Program-made: the position numbers and the translations under genes | Shown: positions 7,825-17,869 of the stretch, in pieces | Position numbering within the stretch: position 1 is the stretch's first letter | How the letters are laid out: each line of letters begins with the position of its first letter | Source of the DNA: Oscillatoriales cyanobacterium | GTDB taxonomy: Bacteria > Cyanobacteriota > Cyanobacteriia > Cyanobacteriales > Microcoleaceae | Assembly (NCBI GenBank): GCA_004293365.1 | Contig: RDYN01000011.1 | Location: 1 to 64,000, forward strand | Reading direction: 5' to 3' | DNA: 64,000 bases | Notes under the pieces: model-generated | The model's database searches: none | What the model saw: the letters and a program-made list of their open reading frames with translations, nothing else | What the model was told of the DNA's origin: nothing

Positions 7825-10296
7825 TTATCCAGGTGCGCCCGATCGCACTCCCTGTTCACCAACCTCCGGATTTTTCGTTTCCTGCGGCGCATCCGACGCA
7901 ACCGCGCCCGCGTGAGGCCACTTCCAATCGCGGATTTCCGGCATATCATCGCCGTGTTTGGTAATGTAATGCTTGTGATCGATCAGCTTGTCCCGCATAG
8001 CTTGTTTACCGTAAGCTGCTACAGAGCTCAGTTTCGGGACGCGATCGAGTACATCGCCAACTAAATGGAAGCGATCGAGATCGTTCATCACCACCATATC
8101 AAACGGCGTCGTAGTCGTCCCCTCTTCCTTATAACCCCGAACGTGAATGTTCGAGTGATTAGTCCGGCGGTAAGTCAAGCGGTGAATCAGCCAAGGATAG
8201 CCGTGAAAAGCAAAAATCACAGGCTTATCTTTCGTAAACAAAGCATCAAAATCCTTGTCAGACAAACCGTGAGGATGTTCCGTCGAAGGCTGAAGCGTCA
8301 TCAAATCCACCACATTCACCACCCGCACTTTTAACTCAGGATAATCTCGGCGCAGAATGTCAACAGCAGCCAAAGTTTCCAGAGTCGGAACATCACCCGC
8401 GCAAGCCATCACCACATCCGGTTCGCCGCCTCGATCGTTGCTAGCCCACTCCCAAATGCCGAGGCCAGCAGTACAGTGTTTGATCGCAGCATCCATATCC
8501 AAATACTGCAAAGCCGGCTGCTTCCCTGCAATAATCACATTCACGTAGTGGCGGCTGCGGAGACAGTGATCCGTTACTGACAGCAAAGTGTTCGCATCCG
8601 GTGGCAGATAAATCCGTACCACCTCCGATTTCTTGTTAATTACGTGGTCGATAAAACCCGGATCTTGGTGAGAAAAACCGTTATGATCTTGCCGCCAAAC
8701 GTGAGATGTTAGTAAATAGTTGAGAGATGCGATCGGTCTGCGCCAAGGAATATCGCGAGTAGTTTTCAACCATTTAGCGTGTTGGTTGAACATCGAATCG
8801 ATGATGTGAATAAACGCCTCGTAGCAAGAGAAAAATCCGTGCCTTCCTGTTAGCAAATAACCTTCCAACCATCCCTGACAAAGGTGTTCGCTGAGGACTT
8901 CCATCACGCGGCCGTCAGGGGAGATATAGTCATCTTCCGGTAAAGTTTCGGCCGCCCACACCCGGTTCGTCACTTCAAACACCGGATCGAGGCGGTTGGA
9001 AGCCGTCTCGTCGGGCCCGATAACTCGGAAATTGGCATTTTCCTGATTGAGTTTCATCACATCCCGCAGGAATCGCCCAGCCACGCGAGTTGCTTCGCCC
9101 ATGACAGTGCCGGGTTTTTGCACATCTACGGCGTAGTCGGCAAATTCCGGCATTTTCAAGTCGCGCAGCAGTAGACCGCCGTTAGCGTGCGGATTTGCCC
9201 CCATCCGCCGATCGCCCTTCGGTGCAAGTTCCGCCAATTCTGCAATCAATTTACCCTTGTCGTCGAAAAGTTCTTCCGGCTTGTAGCTTTTCATCCAATC
9301 TTCTAGGAGTTGGACGTGTCCAGGCTTAGAAGCCATTTCTGCTAGCGGGACTTGGTGCGATCGCCACGAACCCTCAGTTTGCTTACCGTCAACCTCCTTC
9401 GGCCCAGTCCAGCCTTTCGGAGTTTTCATCACAATCATCGGCCACTGCGGGCGATCGGCATAACCATCAGTCCGGGCTTTTTCCTGAATCGCCTTAATTT
9501 CGCCAATAACAGTATCGAGAGTAGCAGCCATCAACTGGTGCATCGTTTCCGGGTCTGAACCCTCCACCCAATAAGGCTTGTAGCCGTAACCCACCATCAA
9601 ACTTTCCAATTCCTCGCGCGGGATGCGCGCCAACAGCGTTGGATTCGCAATTTTGTAGCCGTTCAGGTGCAAAATCGGCAACACGGCCCCGTCCCGAACC
9701 GGGTTGAGAAACTTGTTAGAATGCCAGCTAGCAGCCAGCGGGCCGGTTTCCGCTTCCCCGTCGCCGACAACAGCCGCCACAATCAAATCGGGATTGTCGA
9801 AGGCCGCGCCGTAAGCGTGGACGAGGGCATAGCCGAGTTCGCCGCCTTCGTGAATCGAACCGGGAGTTTCCGGGGCGACGTGGCTGGGGATACCGCCAGG
9901 AAACGAGAACTGTTTGAACAGCCGTTGTATCCCTTCTTCATCTTGGGAAATGTTCGAGTAATATTCGGTATAAGTGCCTTCGAGATAGGTGTTGGCCACC
10001 AAGCCCGGCCCGCCGTGTCCGGGGCCTGCGATGTAGATGGCGTTTAAGTCTTGGGATTTGATGACTCGGTTGAGGTGAACGTAGATGAAGTTGAGGCCTG
10101 GAGTGGTGCCCCAATGTCCGAGGAGTCTGGGTTTGACGTGTTCGAGTTTGAGGGGTTCTTTGAGTAGCGGGTTGTCGAGGAGGTAGATTTGTCCGACGGA
10201 TAGGTAGTTTGCCGCCCGCCAGTAGGCGTTCATGAGGTGCATTTCTGAGTCGGAAAGCGGCTTTAATTGTGGGATCTCGGTGGTTCCTAGCATCAT
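7825..10296 (-). CDS. xfp: xylulose-5-phosphate/fructose-6-phosphate phosphoketolase
   Basis: An 823-residue thiamine-diphosphate enzyme that cleaves xylulose 5-phosphate or fructose 6-phosphate with phosphate to give acetyl phosphate plus glyceraldehyde 3-phosphate or erythrose 4-phosphate. Family signatures are seen: [35 protein letters not shown], the ThDP motif [11 protein letters not shown] ending at SNKFLNP, and [11 protein letters not shown]. Full family length. Together with ackA it makes a carbon-conserving acetate/ATP branch of the pentose phosphate network. Two adjacent ATGs start the frame; the first was kept. The C-terminal tail (after RDWKWPHAG) is a short unstructured extension. 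Confidence 0.95.
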   Translation of the reverse strand: MMLGTTEIPQLKPLSDSEMHLMNAYWRAANYLSVGQIYLLDNPLLKEPLKLEHVKPRLLGHWGTTPGLNFIYVHLNRVIKSQDLNAIYIAGPGHGGPGLVANTYLEGTYTEYYSNISQDEEGIQRLFKQFSFPGGIPSHVAPETPGSIHEGGELGYALVHAYGAAFDNPDLIVAAVVGDGEAETGPLAASWHSNKFLNPVRDGAVLPILHLNGYKIANPTLLARIPREELESLMVGYGYKPYWVEGSDPETMHQLMAATLDTVIGEIKAIQEKARTDGYADRPQWPMIVMKTPKGWTGPKEVDGKQTEGSWRSHQVPLAEMASKPGHVQLLEDWMKSYKPEELFDDKGKLIAELAELAPKGDRRMGANPHANGGLLLRDLKMPEFADYAVDVQKPGTVMGEATRVAGRFLRDVMKLNQENANFRVIGPDETASNRLDPVFEVTNRVWAAETLPEDDYISPDGRVMEVLSEHLCQGWLEGYLLTGRHGFFSCYEAFIHIIDSMFNQHAKWLKTTRDIPWRRPIASLNYLLTSHVWRQDHNGFSHQDPGFIDHVINKKSEVVRIYLPPDANTLLSVTDHCLRSRHYVNVIIAGKQPALQYLDMDAAIKHCTAGLGIWEWASNDRGGEPDVVMACAGDVPTLETLAAVDILRRDYPELKVRVVNVVDLMTLQPSTEHPHGLSDKDFDALFTKDKPVIFAFHGYPWLIHRLTYRRTNHSNIHVRGYKEEGTTTTPFDMVVMNDLDRFHLVGDVLDRVPKLSSVAAYGKQAMRDKLIDHKHYITKHGDDMPEIRDWKWPHAGAVASDAPQETKNPEVGEQGVRSGAPG

Positions 10297-10750
10297 CAGC
10301 TATTGACTCCTGAGTTGTGGTTGTTTGGTTAAAGTTTGTTGGAAAGTGCGATCGGGATTAATTTGTTATTTCTGACATTTGGTATTTAAACTCCCTGTCT
10401 TTCACATAAACAATTGAATTTTAGCTCGTTTTTGTCTAAATCAAAGTTTAAATTAAGGTTAATTTCTGCCCGAACATCACTCAATTTTGACGCTATAAAA
10501 GCGACAAATTGCCAGGGTTCAAGGAATTCGGCAATAGAAAAGAGGAATTCTAACTTTAGGGTGCGTACTGCGCGTCTTCTTTGCACGTGCTGCGCCTCGT
10601 TGGATGTGTTCTGCAAGTCCCGAAAAAGATACTTCTAAAGGTAGATGTCATAATGATTTAGAATAGATATTGACAATAAATGTAAAAATTTATTGAGGGC
10701 GATCGGACAGGCTCAATTCATCTTCCACATTCATAAATCAACTAAGCTCT
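10297..10750. other. intergenic region without a supported gene
   Basis: About 450 bp upstream of both phosphoketolase (minus) and the DUF433 gene (plus). It contains a degenerate GTGCGTACTGCGC repeat (about 10557-10610) and an AT-rich stretch before 10751 that could hold the DUF433 promoter. The two short frames crossing it have no recognisable domain. Confidence 0.5.
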
Positions 10751-11095
10751 ATGACAATCGCAGAATTAGAAGCGCAACTTCTAGCTTTAACGCCAGCAGA
10801 GAAAGCTCAAATTATCCAATTATTAACCCAAAACTTAGCTAACACCTGGCAAGGAATTAGCAAAACTCCCGGTGTCTGCGGCGGTGATGCTTGTATCAGA
10901 AATACTCGAATTCCTGTTTGGGTACTGGTAAGTTTTCGCCGCTTGGGTATGAACGAATCCCAACTCTTAGATAACTATCCCACACTAACTGCTACTGATT
11001 TAGCAAATGCCTGGGCTTATGCGGCTGCTTTTCTCGATGAAATCGAAATAGCTATCCGCGAGAATGGCGAGGCAGACGAAATTTTAGAGACCTGA
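10751..11095 (+). CDS. DUF433 family protein (antitoxin-like)
   Basis: A 114-residue protein. The N-terminal ~45 residues are a helical segment (IAELEAQLLALTPAEKAQII) of a type common in cyanobacterial antitoxins. The DUF433 domain follows (KTPGVCGGDACIRNTRIPVW, then LGMNESQLLDNYPTLTATDL), a winged-helix-like fold. DUF433 genes usually precede a small DUF5615 PIN-like toxin. None follows here: the next gene is an RHH-type protein 58 bp downstream. It is therefore an orphan antitoxin candidate; the function is inferred. Confidence 0.8.
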   Translation: MTIAELEAQLLALTPAEKAQIIQLLTQNLANTWQGISKTPGVCGGDACIRNTRIPVWVLVSFRRLGMNESQLLDNYPTLTATDLANAWAYAAAFLDEIEIAIRENGEADEILET

Positions 11096-11153
11096 AAATA
11101 TCAATTAGTAAAATATGGCATAATATAAGTATTCGTTTCATAGCCTGCCACCT

Positions 11154-11525
11154 ATGACCGCCCAAATCACCCTGAATTTGCCAGATGAAGTCTATCACCA
11201 AGCAGAATTACTAGCGCAGCAATGCCACCGCAGCGTCAGTGAAATTCTAGTAGAAACTATAGAGATTTTTCTATTGCCAACCGCTAAATCATTATCAGCA
11301 TTATCTGATTCAGAAGTAATCGCTCAGACTCAACTCCGGCTGCAACCAGTCCAAGAACAACGATTGAATGAATTGCTATACCGCCAACAATCCGGTACAA
11401 TTATTCTAGTAGAACGCGAGGAATTGCAGGGATTAATCCACCTTTATGAAACTCGACTATTGCGGCAAGCTCAAGCGTTAAATGAAGCTGTGCAACGTGG
11501 TTTGCTAGAACCATTAAAAGGATAA
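11154..11525 (+). CDS. ribbon-helix-helix antitoxin-like protein
   Basis: A 123-residue protein. The N-terminus (AQITLNLPDEVYHQAELLAQ, then RSVSEILVETIEIFL) has the strand-helix-helix pattern of RHH proteins. The second half is helical and resembles proteins that precede HNH-endonuclease genes in cyanobacteria. An apparent HNH start codon follows 5 bp after its stop but is cut short after 17 codons, so the partner has been lost. Confidence 0.65.
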   Translation: MTAQITLNLPDEVYHQAELLAQQCHRSVSEILVETIEIFLLPTAKSLSALSDSEVIAQTQLRLQPVQEQRLNELLYRQQSGTIILVEREELQGLIHLYETRLLRQAQALNEAVQRGLLEPLKG

Positions 11526-11530
11526 CCACA

Positions 11531-11584
11531 ATGGCAATTTCCGAACAAGTTCGAGCCAGAGTTCGCGCACAAGCTCAAAGTTGA
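11531..11584 (+). pseudogene. N-terminal stub of an HNH-endonuclease-like gene
   Basis: An ATG 5 bp after the preceding stop opens a 17-codon frame (MAISEQVRARVRAQAQS) ending in TGA. The pattern matches the usual N-terminus of small HNH nucleases, which continue with a CxYC zinc/nuclease motif. That remainder is absent; the opposite-strand DUF4926 gene begins to end 8 bp later, marking a deletion junction. Confidence 0.5.
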
Positions 11585-11591
11585 ATGAATA

Positions 11592-11840
11592 TTAACCTGC
11601 TTTTGCGAAAGAACGAACGGTTAAGATTTCATCAGGACCCAGAACTTCTACAGTAGAGATTGGGACGGCTATGACTGCAAGAGACTCACCAACAGCATTA
11701 AATACTTCTAACAAACAGCCCTCTTCACCACCACTAGGATGAGAAACAAAATCAACCAATGTTGCAATATCTCCTGCTTTGAGTTGATATTCTGGTAAGT
11801 CACGGGTTAAAGAAACTTCCTGATATAGCTCTAGGGTCAT
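11592..11840 (-). CDS. DUF4926 family protein
   Basis: An 82-residue protein with a DUF4926-like body: VSLTRDLPEYQLKAGDIATLVD, a Gly/Glu loop, then GCLLEVFNAVGESLAVIAVP and the ending EILTVRS. It looks like a small beta-barrel (SH3-like). It starts 1 bp after the stop of the DUF6883 gene on the same strand, and the two families commonly occur as a pair, possibly a toxin-antitoxin module. Function unknown. Confidence 0.8.
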   Translation of the reverse strand: MTLELYQEVSLTRDLPEYQLKAGDIATLVDFVSHPSGGEEGCLLEVFNAVGESLAVIAVPISTVEVLGPDEILTVRSFAKAG

Positions 11841-11841
11841 G

Positions 11842-12171
11842 TTAATTCTCCTTAAGAGGTTTGAGGGTCACGAACTGAAATTTTCCATCAATCCGTCGTT
11901 GTAGCCAAATTGTAACAACAAATAGGTTTGTGCCATTTGTACCAACGAGTTCTCCTACAACTTGATAAAAGACTCCATACTCGTTGTTCCTGTCTTCAAC
12001 AGCCTCACCTACTCCCACAACAGACTGGATGGCTGCTCTGAGTGCTTCTGGGTTTGCTGAGGTAAATCCAGCCCGTGCCAAGAATTTTGACTTATCATTT
12101 CTGGCTTTGGGCACAAGTAGGTAGCCGGTTATCTTGTCGTCTGGGATGAGCGCATCTTCTGGAATCTTCAC
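11842..12171 (-). CDS. DUF6883 family protein
   Basis: A 109-residue protein beginning MKIPEDALIPDDKITGYLL with KFLARAGF and a C-terminal strand-rich half ending in WLQRRIDGKFQFVTLKP. The pattern fits DUF6883, usually encoded immediately before DUF4926, as here. The N-terminal phrase resembles phage or toxin domains of the KxxxFxxxGF type, but no catalytic role can be read. Probably an operon of two genes, possibly toxin-antitoxin. Confidence 0.75.
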   Translation of the reverse strand: MKIPEDALIPDDKITGYLLVPKARNDKSKFLARAGFTSANPEALRAAIQSVVGVGEAVEDRNNEYGVFYQVVGELVGTNGTNLFVVTIWLQRRIDGKFQFVTLKPLKEN

Positions 12172-12442
12172 CCTGAAACCTCTCCATCCTTTTTATCTTG
12201 ATTGTGCCATACAGAAGCCCAAGAGTTTCTATAGTTCTGGATTGCCGCAGTTTTTTCGTGAAAGCCGATCGCGCATATCGTCTTTTTGGCGGCCCAGGAG
12301 ATTTTAGACCAGCGCGAGGTCAGGGATAGGGTGGGTTTGTGCGATCGATCTAACGGCGACTGAAATTTGTGATAAACTTTCAAATCCAATCTAAAATCTA
12401 GATTGTGCTTTTCGACTATCAACCGAGCAGTAAACAAGCCTT

Positions 12443-13270
12443 ATGACTTCACAAGTACAACTTGAACAGCTAAAGCCGGAGCTCGTTTGGCGATCGCATG
12501 ATGGACTGTCTCACCTTTATCACGGCGATACTTTGGAACTCATGGCTTTGCTGCCTGCTGAAAGCGTAGACTGCATCTGGACCGATCCGCCCTACAACCT
12601 ATCCAATGATGGTATTACCTGCGTGGCTGGTCGTATGGTCAAGGTAAACAAGGGGGAATGGGATCGCAGTCAAGGCGTTGAACTAGACCATGAATTTAAT
12701 AAAGCATGGTTGGCTGCTTGTTATCGACTTCTTAAACCAACTGGTACCATCTGGGTAACAGGTACTCTCCATGTGTATCCATCAGTCGGATTTGCTATGC
12801 AGCAGCTTGGCTTTCGTATTCTCAATGACATTATTTGGGAAAAACCTGCTCCACCTCCAAATCTGGGGTGCCGCTGTTTCACTCATTCAACAGAACTAAT
12901 CCTGTGGGCAACGAAAGCACGTAAAGGAAAAGAACGTTACACATTCAATTATGAGGAAATGAAGGCTGAGAATGACGACAAACAGATGAAGAATGTCTGG
13001 CGAATGTCTACTCCTGGCAAAGATGAAAAACTTTATGGTAAGCATCCGACACAAAAACCTGTTGACCTTGTTGCGCGTTGCCTTAGAGCAACCACAAACC
13101 CAGACGATCTAGTTTTTGATCCTTTTTCGGGTTCCTCCACAACTGGAGTTGCAGCTTTATCATTAGGGCGGAAATTTATTGGTTGTGAAGCAGATGCAGG
13201 TCATGTTGAACTCTCGATTAAACGTTTAAGTAATCTTGCTCAAGTGGAGTTACCACTAGCATTGAAGTAA
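12443..13270 (+). CDS. site-specific DNA methyltransferase (N4/N6, beta class)
   Basis: A 275-residue amino-methyltransferase. The catalytic motif IV DPPY (residues 48-51 in DCIWTDPPYNLSND) precedes the AdoMet-binding motif FDPFSGSSTTGVAALSLGRK (about residues 226-245), so the order is that of beta-class enzymes, with the target-recognition region between. The product would be N6-methyladenine or N4-methylcytosine; DPPY is compatible with both. The restriction-endonuclease-like gene starts 8 bp downstream, so this is a type II restriction-modification operon. Confidence 0.9.
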   Translation: MTSQVQLEQLKPELVWRSHDGLSHLYHGDTLELMALLPAESVDCIWTDPPYNLSNDGITCVAGRMVKVNKGEWDRSQGVELDHEFNKAWLAACYRLLKPTGTIWVTGTLHVYPSVGFAMQQLGFRILNDIIWEKPAPPPNLGCRCFTHSTELILWATKARKGKERYTFNYEEMKAENDDKQMKNVWRMSTPGKDEKLYGKHPTQKPVDLVARCLRATTNPDDLVFDPFSGSSTTGVAALSLGRKFIGCEADAGHVELSIKRLSNLAQVELPLALK

Positions 13271-13278
13271 GGTCATCT

Positions 13279-13917
13279 ATGGAAAGATTAGAGGCAATTA
13301 CAAGACTCACTACATTGGTAGGTCAAGATCTTCGACAACTAGCAGATCATCACCGTATAACGGTTTGGAGTAAAGAAGGTAATAAAAACAAGGGTTGGGC
13401 TGGGCATACAATTGAACGCTACTTGGGATTAGCCCTTAACTCATCTCGATCGCCTAATTTTGGCAGTTGGGAGCTAAAGCTGGTTCCACTAATACCTAAA
13501 CGAACAGGAGAACTCAAAGTCAAAGAAACGATGGCAATCACGATGATAGATCCAGTAGAGGTCGAAAGCAAAGAATTTGAGGAAAGCCATCTCTTCAACA
13601 AACTACAGAAAATGGTTGTTGTTGCACGGGTATTTGAGAGCCAAGAAGATAATCGTTCTCTTGTGCATTCAGTTGCTTCCTTCGATCTTGATAATCCTCA
13701 AATCTACGAGCAAGTGAAAGCAGACTACAACCTTGTTCGAGAAACGATTATAACTCAAGGATTTTCAAGCCTTACTGGAAAAATGGGCAAACTTGTGCAG
13801 CCAAGAACTAAAGGGCCAGGGCATGGCAGCACTTCTCGGGCTTTCTACGCTCGAACTAAGTTTGTCGCACATATTTTAGGAGAGGGGTATTCTATTCCGC
13901 TGCCTGTCAAGCCTTGA
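13279..13917 (+). CDS. restriction endonuclease-like protein, MvaI/BcnI or MutH type
   Basis: A 212-residue protein with the segment GWAGHTIERYLGLALNSSRS followed by PNFGSWELKLVPL. Compared with MvaI (recalled as Glu36, Asp50, Glu55, Lys57), the spacing is kept exactly as Glu46, residue 60, Glu65, Lys67, but residue 60 is Asn instead of Asp. MutH/Sau3AI relatives use a similar Asp...ExK set. The C-terminal part (RTKGPGHGSTSRAFYARTKF) would contact DNA. It follows a beta-class methyltransferase by 8 bp, so it is the likely nuclease of the pair. The Asn may mean an inactive enzyme or a natural variant. Confidence 0.7.
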   Translation: MERLEAITRLTTLVGQDLRQLADHHRITVWSKEGNKNKGWAGHTIERYLGLALNSSRSPNFGSWELKLVPLIPKRTGELKVKETMAITMIDPVEVESKEFEESHLFNKLQKMVVVARVFESQEDNRSLVHSVASFDLDNPQIYEQVKADYNLVRETIITQGFSSLTGKMGKLVQPRTKGPGHGSTSRAFYARTKFVAHILGEGYSIPLPVKP

Positions 13918-13972
13918 CATATTTCTGATTTGCACTGCTAATTAATTAAATTTGTGCAGTATTTTACCAACA

Positions 13973-14020
13973 AAAAAACCGGGCCGGCACGGGGGCACTG
14001 CCCCTACACCGTCCGGGTTT
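13973..14020. terminator. bidirectional hairpin between convergent genes
   Basis: AAACCGGGC and its partner GTCCGGGTTT flank an inner GGGGCACTGCCCC hairpin, between the convergent nuclease and topA genes. The A-run before the hairpin would be read as a T-run in topA's direction, consistent with topA termination. Confidence 0.5.
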
Positions 14021-14046
14021 CTCGATGAGTGAAAACTACACTAAAC

Positions 14047-16785
14047 TCAAGTTGTCTTCTTCTTAGTCGCCGTCGCAGTCGCCGCCTTCTTAGCAGTAGT
14101 TTTCTTCGCCACAGTCGTCTTCTTAGCAGTCGTTTTCTTCGCCGCAGTCTTCTCAGTTGCAGTTTCCGACTTCGCCGCCGCAGTCTTAGTTGACTTCTTC
14201 GACTTGCTAGATTTACCGCCTCCCGCCGCTTCCTTCGCTGCTAACAAATCCAGCGCTTTTTGCAAGGTGAAATTCTCCACAGATTCATCCTTAGCCAAAG
14301 AAGCATTGATATCGCCGTGTTTCACGTAGGGGCCATAGCGGCCGTCGTAAACATTGAGCATTTCTCCCGATTCTGGATGCGCGCCCAATTCCTTTAAAGG
14401 TGTCGCTGATTTGCTTCCCCGGACGGCTTTTGGCTGCGATAATAACTCTAAAGCCCGATCGAGCGTAATCGTCAAAACATCATCCGGCGGCTTGATCGAT
14501 CGATAATCCTTACCAACCTTACCCTGGTCGTGCACCACATAAGGGCCGTACATCCCCAAATTAGCCTGCACCTTAGCCCCCGTCTCCGGGTGAGTGCCCA
14601 ACAACCGAGGTAAAGTCAACAAACTCACCGCCATATCCAGCGTCACGCTATCCTTATCCGTCCCCTTCGGTAAAGAAGAACGCTTCGGTTTCTTGTTCGT
14701 TTCCGAAACATCCCCCAACTGAACGTAGGGGCCGTAATTGCCAATCAGCACATAAATCGGTTCCCCAGTCTCCGGGTGCAAACCCAATTTTTCCGGGCCT
14801 TCCGTCTTTTGCTTTAACAGAAACTCGACTTTTTCCGGGTCTAAATCTGCCGGAGTCAAATCCTGGGGAATCGACGCTTTCACCTGGCCTTCTTCGCTTT
14901 CAGATTCGAGGTAAGCGCCGTATTTACCGATGCAAACTTTTGCCGTGATATTCTCCAATACCACAGTTCGAGCAACTTTCGCGTCGATTTGATTTTCCTG
15001 TTCCTTAACTTGAGTTGCGAGTCCCGTTTCCCCGATATAAAACTTTTGCAAATACGGCAACCATTTCGCCTCGCCCGTGGCAATTTCATCCAGGGTTTGT
15101 TCCATGCGGGAAGTAAAACCCGTGTCTACTAAGTCGGGGAAATGTGTTTCCAATAAAGTGGTGACAGCAAAAGCGGTGAAGGTCGGAATTAGCGCGTTAG
15201 CTATTAATTTCGCGTATCCCCGATCGACAATTGTACCGATAATACTCGCATAGGTACTCGGACGGCCCACGCCTTCGCTTTCCAGCATCTTCACCAGAGA
15301 AGCCTCCGTGTAGCGGGCTGGAGGTTGAGTTTCGTGCCCCACAGCCTCCAAATCCTTCCAATTAGGCTTATCCCCCACCTTCAGCGCCGGCAAAATCACC
15401 TCTTGGTCTTCCAGCGCCGCATTCGGGTCGTCGGAACCTTCCACATAAGCGCGCAAAAAGCCCGGAAAATCAATGCGTTTCCCGCTGGAACGGAAACCGG
15501 CATCTTCCACCTGAGTTATTACCGTGACGTGAGTTTGTCGCGAATCCGCCATTTGAGAAGCCACAGTCCGCTTCCAAATCAAATCGTAAAGGCGGAAATC
15601 AATCCCATCCAATCCCGTTTGCTGCGGCGTCCGAAAAGTGCTGCCGGCCGGGCGGATAGCTTCGTGGGCTTCCTGGGCGCCTTTGCTTTTCGTCGTGTAT
15701 TTGCGCGGTTGGGGGCTGAGGTATTCGCTACCGTAAAGTTCTTGCACGCAACTGCGGGCCGCCGTAATCGCCTGTTCGGATAAATGCACCGAATCCGTCC
15801 GCATATAGGTGATAAAACCGCGTTCGTACAAACTTTGGGCAATTCGCATGGTTTCCCGCGCACCCAGTCTCAGCTTGCGGTTAGCCTCCTGCTGTAAAGT
15901 CGAGGTCGTAAACGGCGGCGAGGGTTTGCGGGTAACTGGCCGTTCTTCGATATTACCAACAGTCCAGGGTTTGTTTTGAATGCGATCGAGTAAAGCCCGC
16001 GCCTGTTCTTCATTCAGCAAAAGTACGCGGCGGCCTGCGGTAATTTGTCCGGTATTTTCATCGAAATCGCTACCGTTGGCAACTTTTACATTCCCGACTG
16101 TCACCAGTTTTGCCTCAAATGCACCCGCCTGTCCTTTGGCGGGAGGTTTGGGGGGGGTCAAAGTTGCTTTCAAATCCCAGTAGCTACCTTGGCGAAAAGC
16201 GCGGCGTTCCCGTTCCCGGCGTACCAACAGGCGTACTGCGACTGACTGGACTCGCCCTGCGGACAAACCCCAGGCGATTTTCTTCCACAGTAGCGGAGAG
16301 AGTGTGTATCCGACGAGCCGATCGAGAATTCGGCGAGTTTCCTGGGCTTGTACTACTCGATTGTCGATATCGCGGCAGTGAGTCAAAGCGTCGCGGATAG
16401 CTTCGCGGGTGATTTCGTGAAACACCATCCGCTTGATGGGAACTTTCGGTTTGAGGATTTGCAGCAAATGCCAGGAAATGCTTTCGCCTTCGCGGTCTTC
16501 GTCAGTTGCTAGAATCAGTTCTGTAGCTTCTTTTAGCGCGTCTTTGAGTTCTTTAACAATTTTCTTTTTATCTTTGGGGACAACATAGAGGGGTTCAAAG
16601 TCTGCCTCCACGTTGACGCCGAGTTGCGCCCATTTTTCTCCTTTAACCGCTTCTGGTATTTCTTCGGCGGAGGATGGAAGGTCTCGGACGTGGCCCATAG
16701 ATGCCTCTACCCGGTACGTAGAGGGCAGGAAGTTACGAATGGTACGGGCTTTGGTGGGAGATTCGACGATAACTAAAGTTGACAT
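14047..16785 (-). CDS. topA: DNA topoisomerase I
   Basis: A 912-residue type IA topoisomerase relaxing negative supercoils. The TOPRIM domain is at the N-terminus ([23 protein letters not shown] at residues 92-101). The catalytic Tyr is Tyr327 in FITYMRTDS. Instead of Cys4 zinc ribbons, the C-terminal part has three topoisomerase C-terminal repeats with the pattern LGxHPETGxxVxVxxGxYGPYV. A Lys/Ala/Thr-rich tail (last ~60 residues, repeated KKTTAKK) probably binds DNA nonspecifically. This layout is typical of cyanobacterial TopA. It is a single gene, convergent with the restriction operon. Confidence 0.95.
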   Translation of the reverse strand: MSTLVIVESPTKARTIRNFLPSTYRVEASMGHVRDLPSSAEEIPEAVKGEKWAQLGVNVEADFEPLYVVPKDKKKIVKELKDALKEATELILATDEDREGESISWHLLQILKPKVPIKRMVFHEITREAIRDALTHCRDIDNRVVQAQETRRILDRLVGYTLSPLLWKKIAWGLSAGRVQSVAVRLLVRRERERRAFRQGSYWDLKATLTPPKPPAKGQAGAFEAKLVTVGNVKVANGSDFDENTGQITAGRRVLLLNEEQARALLDRIQNKPWTVGNIEERPVTRKPSPPFTTSTLQQEANRKLRLGARETMRIAQSLYERGFITYMRTDSVHLSEQAITAARSCVQELYGSEYLSPQPRKYTTKSKGAQEAHEAIRPAGSTFRTPQQTGLDGIDFRLYDLIWKRTVASQMADSRQTHVTVITQVEDAGFRSSGKRIDFPGFLRAYVEGSDDPNAALEDQEVILPALKVGDKPNWKDLEAVGHETQPPARYTEASLVKMLESEGVGRPSTYASIIGTIVDRGYAKLIANALIPTFTAFAVTTLLETHFPDLVDTGFTSRMEQTLDEIATGEAKWLPYLQKFYIGETGLATQVKEQENQIDAKVARTVVLENITAKVCIGKYGAYLESESEEGQVKASIPQDLTPADLDPEKVEFLLKQKTEGPEKLGLHPETGEPIYVLIGNYGPYVQLGDVSETNKKPKRSSLPKGTDKDSVTLDMAVSLLTLPRLLGTHPETGAKVQANLGMYGPYVVHDQGKVGKDYRSIKPPDDVLTITLDRALELLSQPKAVRGSKSATPLKELGAHPESGEMLNVYDGRYGPYVKHGDINASLAKDESVENFTLQKALDLLAAKEAAGGGKSSKSKKSTKTAAAKSETATEKTAAKKTTAKKTTVAKKTTAKKAATATATKKKTT

Positions 16786-17458
16786 GGCATCTTTTTATAT
16801 ATGGATGGCGGCGCAGTTAGAGTGTCTAATTTACAGAGTGTAGGTCGGATGTCAAGGCTTATGGGAATTTTCGGCGATTATTTCAAACTACCTTAATTTT
16901 TAAGTTACTGCCGATCGGGTTGCAGGTCACAAGCTGATGGGATTTTACTGCTTTTGGGGCAAAGACCAGGAACCCTTGTCTCTGCAAGATGCACGGAATG
17001 TCTCTCACCTGACTCTAGCAGAATTGGCGGTAACTGGATGCTGAGACTGCTGGATGCGGGCGGATGGTTCCTCAATTTTAGATTTTAGATTTTAGATTTT
17101 AGATTTTAGGTTTGAGATTGGGAAAGATTTGATGGTTTCCCCGCAAAAAAGACTTGAAATGCGATCGACCATTTGTCAAATAGTCGATCGCGCTCACCGG
17201 CTAACATCAGATATTGTGGGACTAATTTTTGATACCATTTTGGGAGCGCGTTATTATAAACACGAGGCTGGAATTGCGTCAATCTTCGATTAATAGTATT
17301 GGTAGGGTGCGTCGCCACCGACTATCCTCAAACAAAGAGCGACCATCCAGCGACGCACCAAGCGACAATATTTGACGACACAAACCCAACATTTGTATCT
17401 TGTCCCGCAGCACCTATAAAATAATAGATGCGGAAACTATCTAAACAGAGGTTGATGT
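16786..17458. other. intergenic region with ATTTTAG tandem repeat
   Basis: About 670 bp upstream of topA and of the HigA gene. It has a run of five ATTTTAG heptamers (about 17078-17110) and, at about 17301-17365, an inverted GTGCGTCGCCA...GCGACGCAC repeat also present at 37733-37788. A 70-codon minus frame (17106-17318) includes a protein-like stretch (RVYNNALPKWYQKLVPQYLM) that might be a gene remnant, but I cannot place it. No other gene seen. Confidence 0.5.
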
Positions 17459-17836
17459 ATGGAATTGCACCCGATTATAACTGAAACAGATTATCACGAA
17501 GCCCTGGGAGCAATTGAATCACTGTTTGATGCAGCGCCCAATACCCAGGAATGCGATCGATTAGATATCCTCAGTACCTTAGTGGAAGCCTATGAGAAGG
17601 CAAACTTCCCCATTGAAATACCCGATCCGATCGCAGCAATTCAATATTATATGGATACCCGCGGATGGTCTCGTCATGATTTGGATGTATGTCTTGGCAG
17701 TCAAGCTAGAGTGTCTGAATTGCTATCTCGCAAACGTTCCCTAACCTTGGAGATGATTCGGAAGCTGCATCAAGAACTCGGGGTTCCGGCTGAAATTTTG
17801 ATCCAGCCATATCAATCGGTACAAACGTCTGCTTAA
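17459..17836 (+). CDS. HigA-type XRE antitoxin, orphan
   Basis: A 125-residue protein with the HigA layout: an N-terminal helical part (ITETDYHEALGAIESLFDA) and a C-terminal helix-turn-helix (MDTRGWSRHDLDVCLGSQAR, then VSELLSRKRSLTLEMIRKLHQELGVPAEIL). HigA antitoxins bind the HigB mRNA interferase and their own operator. HigB normally precedes HigA, but none is readable in the ~120 bp upstream, so this is a solitary antitoxin or regulator. A purine-rich AGAGG lies before the ATG. Confidence 0.85.
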   Translation: MELHPIITETDYHEALGAIESLFDAAPNTQECDRLDILSTLVEAYEKANFPIEIPDPIAAIQYYMDTRGWSRHDLDVCLGSQARVSELLSRKRSLTLEMIRKLHQELGVPAEILIQPYQSVQTSA

Positions 17837-17869
17837 TTATGCCCCCGCACACCAAATAGCTTTAAAAAT

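Noticed and set aside
10386-10616. 76-codon minus frame in the gap before the DUF433 gene
   Set aside because: It runs through a degenerate interspersed repeat and shows no recognisable pattern; the opposite frame is equally long.
12168-12437. 89-codon minus frame upstream of the DUF6883 gene
   Set aside because: Low-complexity basic product, no domain, start region overlaps the methyltransferase promoter; probably chance.
17106-17318. 70-codon minus frame with a protein-like segment (RVYNNALPKWYQKLVPQYLM)
   Set aside because: May be a gene remnant, but the first part is repeat DNA and I cannot identify a family.
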